NCBI GenBank assembly: GCA_003427395.1
Contig: BFEA01000277.1
Coordinates: 785,281 to 815,176 of the forward strand
Length of the DNA stretch: 29,896 bases
Reading direction: 5' to 3'
DNA from: Chara braunii
Taxonomy: Eukaryota; Streptophyta; Charophyceae; Charales; Characeae
Part shown: positions 1-8,157 of the stretch, one piece after another
Layout of the letters: every line of letters starts with the position of its first letter
How positions within the stretch are numbered: the stretch's first letter is position 1
Program-made: the position numbers and the translations under genes
Notes under the pieces: generated by a model
Seen by the model: the letters and a program-made list of their open reading frames with translations, nothing else
Databases searched by the model: none
Told to the model about the DNA's origin: nothing

Positions 1-33
<33 letters not shown>

Positions 34-165
34 GACAGACAGGCATACGAGCATGCAAGCAGAAACGGACAGATAGACAACTACACATAAAATTGAGACA
101 CAGACAGACAAATAAGAAATACCAAGCAGACACACAAACATAAAACTAACAAAGGAATAGACATG
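1..165. repeat. Poly(A) contig edge followed by degenerate GACA-rich tract
   Basis: The first 29 bases are all A. They are followed by about 135 bases of degenerate CAGACA/GACA-type sequence ('ggcagacagacaggc', 'gacacagacagacaaat'). The tract resembles the GACA-rich blocks near 1032-1215 and 1403-1590, so it may be an outlying piece of the same repeat. No coding signal is visible. The homopolymer at the very start suggests an assembly break. Confidence 0.7.
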
Positions 166-483
166 ATGCCAAGAAAGAGAAAAAAAGAATGTTAATGATG
201 TGAGGGCACGTACCTGGTATTGGCGATGGTCTGCATGATCAACTTTTTCATATACTTTGATTATGTTACCAACGTCAACGGTTGCAGCATCGATGGTAGT
301 CTAGGTGCAAAGCTCTAGGTAAAAGGACTTTGGATTCATATGCTAGTGAAGGAGATAATATGCTCTCACCAGCATTATGATGCAATACTAAGTCCTCAGT
401 TAACTTAGTATCAATGTAGTTCCGCTTTCTGAAATGGTGTCGAACTCCCTAACCTGCAATGTGAATTTGTGGACAAAAGCCAG
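166..483. other. Unassigned non-coding stretch
   Basis: There is no ORF of note, no repeat unit and no RNA-like structure that I can support here. Confidence 0.5.
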
Positions 484-550
484 ATTATTATTATTATCAT
501 TATTATTATTATGATTATGATTATGATGATTATTATTATTATTACTATTA
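484..550. repeat. Imperfect ATT trinucleotide microsatellite
   Basis: This is a run of ATT/TTA units interrupted by ATG/ATC variants, about 67 bases long. The isoleucine/methionine-rich reading frame through it is an artefact of the repeat. Confidence 0.9.
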
Positions 551-854
551 GTAATTGCAGTCAGACTCGTTCTTATTCACACTTTTCGTGCATGATAACA
601 GTCAGTGCAGCAAGGCGGCAACATTCGCCCGCACAAAACTCAAAGATATGGCTTCCAGATACGAGTTCACTTTCAATAGGCTATCACGACTCAGTGCCCG
701 GACACCTCACTGTTCACGCACACTTCACTCCAAGTTATGGCTAATGGATGTCTCTACCCTATCGATACACTAAGCTCCTTCTCCTTTACCGCTGTGTCCT
801 CCGGACTCACTACAGGCCTCCTTGCGCAGAGTCACCGTGGCATCGCATCCGCCT
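551..854. other. Unassigned non-coding stretch
   Basis: Short overlapping reading frames exist, but none shows a recognisable domain or consistent codon use. I see nothing supportable here. Confidence 0.4.
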
Positions 855-1600
855 GGCTCACGCTGGAATGAATGAATGGCTGAACACTGCCTCTTGGCCT
901 GTATTTCTGATACCCTGCTGGTCAAGTCCTTTTCTGCGGACCCTGGGTATACACAGTCCCACCCGGTACAGACAAACTGGACTAAGTGAGAGTGGACTGG
1001 GCACCATCAACCCAACATGGTGAGCCAATTACAGACATGCGTGATAGACCAACAGCAGCAGACACGGGTAGGAATAGGATCACTAACATATCAAGCAGAC
1101 AAAAGAAAATACAGTCAGTCAGGCACACAGATCTGACCAACATACGGGATGACAGATGAACAGGCAGGAGGGCAGGTATACGCAAGAGGAGGCGGACGCA
1201 GTCAGTCAGACAGTGCTTCCCCATGATTTTCACTGGAATAGATGAATGGTTGGGCACTGCCTTTTTTATTTATACTGCTGCAGCTCGTTGGTCTGCCCTG
1301 TTTTCATCAAACCTGGGCGTATGTAGTCTCGCGCGATATGTTGCTGACTGAACTGGGACCAGGTATCGCTGACTTAGCAAGAGTAGGCCTCACCCCCTAG
1401 CCCAGACAGTGATAGACAAAAGGAGGCCTGAACAAAAATAGACACAAGACAACGAACAAACAAATAGTCGTGGCCAGACATACAAGACAGCGACAAACGG
1501 CCACAGGCAATCAAGACAAACATACGGAAGCAGGCAATAAGAAACGCAGAAACGATGGTGTACGATGATACGAGGCGACACGCACTGACACCCAGCGACG
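855..1600. repeat. Diverged tandem duplication, period about 370 bp
   Basis: Two diverged units lie head to tail. Landmarks recur at a near-constant offset: 'tggaat.gatgaatgg' at 864 and 1234, 'cagaca' at 1032 and 1403, 'gtgatagac' at 1041 and 1409, and 'gaggcg' at 1189 and 1572. Each unit has a mixed-composition half ('cactgcc', 'ccctgggtata'-like text) and a GACA/CAGA-rich half. Identity is moderate and small indels are frequent, so the duplication looks old. The short ORFs on both strands are not coherent between units, which argues against coding. Confidence 0.7.
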
Positions 1601-1926
1601 CAGAGAGAGAAAAACAGGGAGTGAGTTAAGATATGGTGGACAGTTACCTGATGGCGCCACACGTGTGGTCTGAAGGAAAACATTGGCCGAGCCAGGCCCC
1701 GCGCTATTGCATGACGAAGGGAGACTGACCTTTTGTTGACACTTAACTCTGGAATTCATGATATCTTTTGTATTAAGTAACATTAACAATGTAAACTGTT
1801 CTGCTTGTTTCTTATCCCATCCCAACCTGAGTTTGTAAGAAGCCGCTTGGTATAGGTGTTGACATGTATACGGGCGATTTGATGATCTAGAGATTTGAAA
1901 AGTCAGGTTCCTTGCACTGTTAATGC
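1601..1926. other. Unassigned non-coding stretch
   Basis: I could recognise no gene, repeat unit or structured element here. Confidence 0.4.
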
Positions 1927-1968
1927 TACTATTATTATTATTATTGTTACTATTGCTATTATTACTAA

Positions 1969-2009
<41 letters not shown>

Positions 2010-2019
2010 TATTATAATT
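1927..2019. repeat. TTA trinucleotide microsatellite
   Basis: This is a long (ATT/TTA)n tract with a few interruptions (GTT, GCT, ACT). The motif is the same as at 484-550. Confidence 0.93.
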
Positions 2020-2494
2020 TATGAGGATCAAGCCCTTAAGAGGCCCTATCGGGTATCACATTGTTCTGGGCCATGACCCCAGCAAGCAAAACTGGCCGCC
2101 CTAAGTGAAGGCGGGCCTGAGTATTCATCACAGGCCAATTTGACATTCCCGTATATGGGTATTTAGGCTCCTACTGCACATCAGCTGGTTGGGCGAATGC
2201 TGAAAACCCCGCCAAGCTGAGCTGTACGGTTGACCCAGGCCGTGAAAGATTGTGCCTAGGCACATACACACTAGACAGGACAGCGGGACGTATGCGGCCG
2301 TAGCATGGGCTGTTGGGTACCAGGGAGTACAGCGGATGATTGGATGATCTTTTGGGAACAAGGCGTTGTGTGGGACAGTCAAGAACTGATTAGGGGCGAC
2401 GAGATACATACCTGATACATGAAAGAAAGGTCGCCGATGGTATGAACAAATATGTGAACCAAAATGATCTTGTTGTATGAACAAGCTGCATCGT
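2020..2494. other. Unassigned non-coding stretch
   Basis: A minus-strand reading frame of about 118 codons (2128-2484) is present, but I see no domain, motif or compositional bias supporting it. I treat it as chance. Confidence 0.35.
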
Positions 2495-2860
2495 AGGATA
2501 ATACGGTAGATTAGGTTGGGCGTTGTGCGCCAGACAGGGAGAGCGATTCTGGATACTGCATTGATGTTGCTTGCTGGCTTGGACTTTGGCTCATTACTTA
2601 ACTACACTGATCTATTCCGAATACATACTTAATGCATGTGCACCCTGTACTCATCCGGCAAAAGCAGGGCGATTGCGGGAGCTCTGCCCGAGTTCAGGAG
2701 AAACTCTGGAGGCAAGGAACAGTAAGGTACGCGTCATCGATTCCTTCCCCATATCCCTTACAAACTACACCCCTTCTAGCAAAAAACCTGCGTATTTATG
2801 TGATATACTGTTTATAGGTTTCTTCAGGACTAATCATATCAACTAAGAAAAGTAATATAT
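2495..2860 (+). repeat. Dispersed repeat, longest copy (copy A)
   Basis: The left part (2495-2600) matches 28209-28335. Shared landmarks are 'aggata', 'ccagacag.gag', 'ggatactg..ttga' and 'ttggctca'. The right part (2669-2860) matches 19046-19255. Shared landmarks there are 'cgattgcgggagc', 'ctctgcc', 'tctggaggca.ggaac', 'cttcaggac' and a terminal 'aactaa'. Copy A is the only one of the three with both halves, so the full element is at least about 365 bp. I see no coding capacity. It could be a solo LTR, a SINE-like element or the 3' end of a longer retroelement. Strand is set arbitrarily to the orientation in which all three copies agree. Confidence 0.65.
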
Positions 2861-3109
2861 GATTGGAATGAGAACCTTGCTTGAGGAAAGGAAGGAACCT
2901 AGGAAAGTACCGAGAAGGAAACTTAGCCTGCTTGGTTTTGAGACAACAAAGGCAGTCTGATGGAGGCCTCCGTTGGGGTCGACGCGCTGTCTGGAATGAC
3001 TAAAAGGGTACTTGTCGTGCAAGCTACCCAGCCTAACTATTTAGCCTTGGACTTCAACATTAAAGATATGAAGATGCCGTGCGTTTTTTCTAATAACTCA
3101 AACAGTTAA
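2861..3109. other. Unassigned spacer before the short-period repeats
   Basis: Nothing is recognisable apart from scattered 'ggaaggaa' purine-rich text. Confidence 0.35.
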
Positions 3110-3330
3110 ATCCAAGAATTAATCCGGTACTCCCATGAAGTACACGTTTTCAACTGATTTAACCAAAGCAAGAACTAATCCGATACTTCAGTGGAATACA
3201 TTGTTTTCAAATAACTTACAAAAGCAGAGGTAATAGGACTCTCCCGTGGAGTTCTCCTATCGAAAGATCGGATTAGACTTAAGGAGGGAATTAAATACTC
3301 CCAGGTGAGTACACGAGCTCCTGAGTCTAG
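3110..3330. repeat. Short-period (about 57-60 bp) degenerate repeats
   Basis: Phrases of the type 'gaattaatccggtactccc' recur near 3115, 3172, 3227 and 3288 in diverged form. Each carries a small imperfect palindrome around a CCC..TGG-like centre, such as GTACTcccatgAAGTAC and TACTCccaggtGAGTA. They look like relatives of the 97-bp array that follows. Confidence 0.55.
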
Positions 3331-3399
3331 GACGATCTGTGTTGCCTTCCGTGTAAGTCAAGATGCCTTTGCCTAACTTATAAAATGAATTCCCAGGGC

Positions 3400-3985
3400 A
3401 ACTATAAATGATCTTGATCCTCTATGTATCGGACAGATATTAGATGGCTTCCGGGCGGGTCATCTTAATACTTTGTTTGATCTGGGGGTCAATTAACAAA
3501 CTACAAATAATCTTGATCCCTACAGTTCGAACAGATATTAGGTGGCTCGCGGGAGGGTCATNTTAATATTCTGTTTGATCTGGGGATCAATTAACAACTA
3601 CAAATAATTTTTTTATCCCCTATACATCGAACAGATATTAGATGGCTCCCGGGAGGGTCATCTTAATATTCTATTTGATCTAGGGGTCAACTAACAAGAA
3701 ATCTTCACCCCCTATACTTCGAACAGATATTAGGTGACTCCCGGGAGGGTCATCTTAATATTCGGTTTGATTTGGGGATCAATTAACAATTACAAACAAT
3801 CTTGATTCCCTATACATCAAACAGATGTTAGATGGCTCCCGGGAGGGTCATCTTAATATTTTGTTTGATCTAGGGGTCAATTAACAACTATAAATAATCT
3901 TTATCCCCTACACATCAAACAGATATTAGGTGGCTTCCGGGAGAGTCTTCTTAATACGTTGTTTGATCTAGGGATCAACTGACAG
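3400..3985. repeat. Six-copy tandem array, unit about 97 bp, with CCCGGG palindrome
   Basis: Copies begin at about 3400, 3501, 3598, 3698, 3789 and 3887. The shared order within each copy is a taaat-atct phrase, then 'acagatattag.tgg', then 'ctcccgggagggtcat', then 'cttaatatt', 'tttgatct.ggg.tcaa' and 'taacaa'. Four of the six have the perfect palindrome CTCCCGGGAG or its core. One ambiguous base (N) lies at 3562 inside copy 2. Similar but more diverged phrases continue to about 4520 (near 4074, 4203, 4269 and 4514), so the array has degenerate flanks. No ORF runs through the units. Confidence 0.88.
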
Positions 3986-4520
3986 GAAGAAAATTGAGTA
4001 ACCCTGCTACTTGTTTGGCATTGCATGATTACCAATGACCTGATTAGTTAACATTGGATTCGGATATAGGAGTCTCCCATAGAGTCGTTCTATATAAACC
4101 ACTTGGCTACATTCTAACGTACCAAGTATGACACTTCGAATCATAAAAAAACCACTGACTTAATCTCAAGCTCGTTCGACTCTAAGTTAATAGTAGGGTA
4201 ACTCCCGTTGGATCATCCTATTACGCTTATGAAAGGTAGACTGAGCTCCGATCAAGGAGTAGTAGGAGGCTTCCGGGAAAGTCGCCTATTACTTGCTTGA
4301 ACTTCTGTATTAACATCTGGATCTAAAAAGGGTTGATCAAAAATTAAATACTTACATATGGATTATCCAGTCACTCGCGCATGATTGTCTGAATTGTTTG
4401 ATCGCATGAGGATTGCTTGAGCTATGAAGGGTGATTGATTTGCTTCCGTAGGAGCAATTCGACTATTCGTTTGACTAACCGTTTGAATTGGAATTAATCA
4501 AGTAGTGGATGATTCCCGGG
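3986..4520. repeat. Degenerate continuation of the palindromic repeat family
   Basis: Isolated phrases like 'gagtctcccatagagtc', 'aactcccgttggatcatcc', 'cttccgggaaagtcgcc' and 'gattcccgggtgagtc' occur at irregular spacing. All have the same form, a purine/pyrimidine palindrome around CCC..GG followed by a 'tc.tc.tatta'-like phrase. This looks like an eroded extension of the array on the left. Confidence 0.5.
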
Positions 4521-5719
4521 TGAGTCTACCAGCGACTTGCGTATGTCAGGACAAGAATAATAAAAAGGAAAAAGGAGTGTTCCATCAGGGGCGACTCCAA
4601 GAGTCCATAGGGAGGAGTATAATAGAAGGCAAAAACCGCATGGACAAAGGATTAGGAAAAGAGAGGTTTTACGTAGCCTCAATTTATTGAATAAACTCCG
4701 AATAAGGAGTTGTCAATAGCATGAGTTAATCTCAGTTAGACTACCGCATAAAGCACCAGAGTGTGTGCTTGTCCACAAGAGAGAAAAATGCAAGTACTGA
4801 GAGTTGGGGAAATATGAGTTTCCCTAAAGACGACCTAGGACATAGGAGGAAGAGTGACAGATGACTTAGGGTAGGTAGAAATTAGGGATTAGACACTGGG
4901 AATTGGTCCCAAAGATCACGAACCAGATCTAAGGGCTTGACCCTCAATATGTGGGAATCGAGTGGAGATGTTGAATCTTTGTTGACCTGTGTGTGTGCAG
5001 GTCTCTGTTTTGGTCTACTCCAATCAAAAGAGAAGTCCTACATAAAGGACTCAACTTTCTGTTATCACTCGATAACAGGTCGGTCGTTGCCGATTCAACT
5101 TTTCCCCCTTTTGACTTGATACCCACATCTAAAGTCGAACCCTGTGATTAGTAAAACTATCACCTATGGTCATTGCGTAAATGGGTATAGTCACTCTTAA
5201 TGGTCTGTTGAAGAAATGTGAGAGGGCTGGGCTTACGTCTCAGAAAAAGATAGAGCTGCAGTACATGGTTTGGGAAGTGAGGGACATAGTCTGAGGTGTG
5301 GATTGATGGTTGACTCCGCTAGTGCATGGCATGTGGATTGGCTTTGCATTATCATGTGCAAGTCTGTGTTGTTCGTGGGTTTTGGATTGAATCTGGGTTT
5401 ACATCGTAAAGAGTCTTGGGCACACAGCACTTGTGACAGTGGAAAGGGTTCCCGACGGTAATACTCTCATACTCATTATGATCTTATATAAATCCTGTGC
5501 TAATTGTTAACAGTTGTGACATTATTTGTTCAGTAGGATAGAGAGTCTTAGCAACTAGGAAAGTCGGACAAATTTGGTCATCAGAAAATTAAAGCATAAA
5601 GCGGAAATAGACTACCATTAAAAAGTTCGACCTGAAATACGTAGCGGGTCAGTTCTAGGTGTCTTACCGCGCGTACCTCATTTAATGCTACAACGATCGA
5701 GCAAACGCCCCCGGCCGAC
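4521..5719. other. Unassigned region with several small hairpins
   Basis: I see no gene. Short complementary-strand ORFs of about 60 codons occur on both strands and look like chance. A small palindrome AACTCC-gaataa-GGAGTT lies near 4693. Two better hairpins lie at 5034-5078 and are listed separately. Confidence 0.4.
5034..5078. other. Two adjacent perfect short hairpins
   Basis: AGTCCT (5034-5039) pairs with AGGACT (5046-5051) across a 6-nt loop. Immediately after, CTGTTATC (5059-5066) pairs with GATAACAG (5071-5078) across the 4-nt loop ACTC. Both stems are perfect. Their function is unknown, and they may be part of a decayed mobile element. Confidence 0.45.
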
Positions 5720-6139
5720 CTACCTCTGCTCAGGCATGTAAAAGCCTTCGTACGTGGGCCGGTAGCTCATCAGGGATACGCCTACCTGAGGGTGGTGACA
5801 GCCCCTCGGGTAGAGGTAAGTTGTACCTCGCGACGTCCCGACCTGTCGCAGGGCGTCGTGAGAGGTATAGCACGCGCGCACGGTTGGAGTGGTGACAAGT
5901 TGATTCTTCCAAAATAAATCCTGCGTGACACGACCGTGAGGTTCAGCGCTCCCAACGGGGTGGAAGACCGCCGCGCGCGACAGCGGACTGAATTCCCAGC
6001 TTATGTAGGTTGAAACCAGCAGTCCGGTCAGCCCATGAGCCTCCCCATCTGCCTTGAGGTGAACCGAGGTATCCCCAAGGCAAAATTCCACTACTAGGCC
6101 TTTCTGGAGGTACCCAGGGCCCTTTTTGGCCAAATACAT
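5720..6139 (-). CDS. Doubtful minus-strand ORF of about 139 codons, unrecognised
   Basis: This open frame is longer than its neighbours and lies in a patch of higher G+C than the flanking DNA. It starts with MYLAKKGPGYLQ and ends GFYMPEQR. I recognise no domain, signal peptide or membrane segment. The frame may be open simply because G+C-rich DNA has few stops, and an overlapping frame on the same strand is also open for 60 codons. It could be an exon fragment of a host gene or a decayed element. Low confidence that it is coding. Confidence 0.12.
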   Translation of the reverse strand: MYLAKKGPGYLQKGLVVEFCLGDTSVHLKADGEAHGLTGLLVSTYISWEFSPLSRAAVFHPVGSAEPHGRVTQDLFWKNQLVTTPTVRACYTSHDALRQVGTSRGTTYLYPRGCHHPQVGVSLMSYRPTYEGFYMPEQR

Positions 6140-6239
6140 CCAGTCTGAGTGGTTGGTACCAACTCGGATTGCCTCTTGGCCTACTCCGGTTTCCTTTTCA
6201 CCTCACGAATGCTTCCCATTTGGATCCTAATGCCCAAGG

Positions 6240-6560
6240 GGCAATTGTTTTTTAGAGAAAGAGACCTAGTGGACCTTTTTCTCGATTTTTTTCGGTTTCT
6301 ACCCCATTTTTGGTAGGCCGAGATATTTTTTCATGCAGCGGCACATTTTCAGTCTTGGATCTGGCTGAGATCCAAGGCCAACAATATTCCGTGTCACCCC
6401 CTAGTAGCCCTTGCTTCAATTTTGAGCCCCTAAGTCCACTTTTTCAATTTTTGGTGCATCTGGCTCTCTTTTTGGACCAAATGCACAGTTTCGTCCTTTT
6501 CCTTTTTTTGTTTTTTTCCATTTTGGGCTGCCACCTCATTCCGGAGCTAGCCGTTTTGAG
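6240..6560. other. T-rich tract upstream of the Penelope-like relic
   Basis: Repeated runs of T4-T7 on the plus strand ('cctttttctcgatttttttc', 'cctttttttgtttttttcc') give an artefactual Phe/Leu-rich frame. The tract sits just before the endonuclease remnant. It could belong to the element's leader or be flanking DNA, and I cannot tell which. Confidence 0.4.
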
Positions 6561-6594
6561 TTGGCCCACAAAAAATGGCTAGTTCCTCTCCACC

Positions 6595-6930
6595 ATGAGA
6601 TCTGATCTCAGATCCATGGTCCAAAAGAAAACCGGTCGTTTCTCTTTTGCATTTTCTCTTATTTTGTTCTTTTTAATTCAGATTGGGGCCATATCTCTGC
6701 AATCCGGATTGCCCTCCCTCATTCTAAGAAAGACCACTAGGGCACTGCATGTACGATGGACTGAACACTGCAGGGCTACGAAGAACACTAGTAAGCAGAA
6801 AGTTCATGCGTGGCTACGTAAAGTCGGTACAAAGCATTATGTTCCGATTCCGATCTAGTTCGGGAACGTATCGACAATTGAATCTGTTAAACAAACAGTG
6901 ATTAACGATTGTAACCCTGGCTTGAATGCG
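6595..6930 (+). pseudogene. GIY-YIG-type endonuclease remnant, 5' part of the Penelope-like ORF
   Basis: The frame opens at 6595, but recognisable similarity starts only near 6721. 'KTTRALHVRWTEHC' fits the family's basic segment with its conserved Arg (6754) and a WxEH-type motif. 'TIESVKQTVI' supplies a Glu at 6880, followed by 'NPGLNARG' with the conserved Asn at 6925. The Glu followed by P-x-LN is the usual C-terminal signature of GIY-YIG nucleases, where the Glu binds the metal. The GIY and YIG strands themselves are not legible; the segment before 6721 reads as hydrophobic text and may be eroded or replaced. A TAG at 6856 interrupts the domain, but the frame continues unchanged past it. 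In an intact element this domain nicks target DNA for reverse-transcription priming. Confidence 0.65.
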
Positions 6931-8154
6931 CGTGGTACTAAGTGTGGGAAAAAGGCACGCAGAGCCCGTGGCAAAAAGAAACTACATTCTGAGCGCCCCA
7001 CACCCTCTATTATCGAACCCTTGTTTTTTGACTGTCCTGCTGTTGGTATTAAACACGACCCAGACTTACTCAAGATTTTAAAACTCATCGTGAAAAGCAG
7101 AGCTAAACAAGGAATCGAAATTACAAATAATGTTGGGGGAAGGTGGCTTAAGGCATGGCGATTGGTTGATTTACTCTTTGGGTTTTTCAAAATTGAGATC
7201 GGCGGTGAGAGACTGTTGTTGAAAGATGCTAAGAAAGTCATTGAGTGTGACGGTGTAATGAGTATTGTTGATGTGATTCGTACTAAAACCAAGACCGATC
7301 TACGAAAGCATGAACTGATATCACTTCTCAGAGTTCCTTGGAAGCGTCGTGAGTTGTATAAACGGGATTCAAACGAACTTATCGAATTAAATAACGCAGT
7401 AAAAACCGTTAATCAGAATCGCGGCAGACAAATTATTCGTGGCATTCTCACAAACGTTTTTAAGAAAAAATTTGGAATTAACCCTCGGAAAAAGGTGACT
7501 ATTAAAAGACCGTTCTGTACCACTATTGATAAGAGGAAGGTTGAGACTGAAGTAAAGAGTTGGATTCTGGATAACGTCAGACCACAATCATTGGGTAACC
7601 TGTATGCGAAAAGAACCAAGACTGTTTGGCTTAAAGCCAAATCGGTCGAGGATCTGCTGCATAACCACAAGTCATACGCACAGCAGTCCAGTTTCGATTG
7701 TGTTTGTGGTGATTTTGACTTGCCTAAAGTAGACGAGCATGTTGCGGTGAAGCTAAGTGAAGTGGCTGATTTACATCCGTTCTTGTTCAATGCTAAGAAC
7801 GTCCCTTTCCCGGGTTCTTTAGCAAATCGAAATGTGATTGATGTTGCCTGCAATGACGCTCTTGATGGACTGCGAAGTATGGGCTTGGTCAGCTCGTACG
7901 TGCGCATTAATTACTTGCACGTGTCACGACGTGGTAAAAAGATGGAAGAGGGGTGCGTGATGAGCGAATATGTTAAAGGAATACAGCAAGCACTCAATGA
8001 CTTGGTTCGATTTCCTTTGGATTGTAACACAAGTGAGACATGGCTTGAATGTCCCAAATTATATGAGGTAGGTCTAGAAAAGATGTTTTTAAGTAACGAG
8101 AATTATGAAACCTTGCCTGCTGAAAAACGAGATGTTCTGCATGTAATGGAGAAA
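6898..8154 (+). pseudogene. Penelope-like ORF, linker and N-terminal RT region with CxC...H motif
   Basis: This is an uninterrupted stretch of 419 codons in the same frame as the endonuclease remnant upstream and the RT downstream. It begins inside the endonuclease C-terminal signature, so the GTG at 6898 is not a meaningful start. A very basic segment follows (KKARRARGKKK, from about 6949), then a helix-rich Lys/Arg-rich region. 'CVCGDFDLPKVDEH' follows, with Cys at 7699 and 7705 and His at 7738, a possible metal-binding or RNA-binding knuckle. The rest (to VMEK) likely corresponds to the RT N-terminal extension. The TAG at 8155 ends the open stretch, but homologous-looking text continues in frame. 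This is the longest clean frame in the window, so it decayed more slowly or by fewer stop-creating hits than the rest. Confidence 0.6.
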
Positions 8155-8157
8155 TAG

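Noticed and set aside
469-744. ORF with a long Ile/Met run.
   Set aside because: It reads through the ATT microsatellite.
2128-2484. Minus-strand ORF of 118 codons.
   Set aside because: No recognisable domain, no compositional support and no neighbour context.
3400-3985. A CRISPR array.
   Set aside because: The unit is about 97 bp with similarity over its whole length, there are no distinct unique spacers, and the setting is eukaryotic.
5735-5772. Possible minus-strand hammerhead: CTGATGA followed by an imperfect stem and GAAG.
   Set aside because: The second core reads GAAG rather than GAAA, stem II needs a bulge, and I found no stem I partner. It is probably chance, though a covariance-model scan could revisit it.
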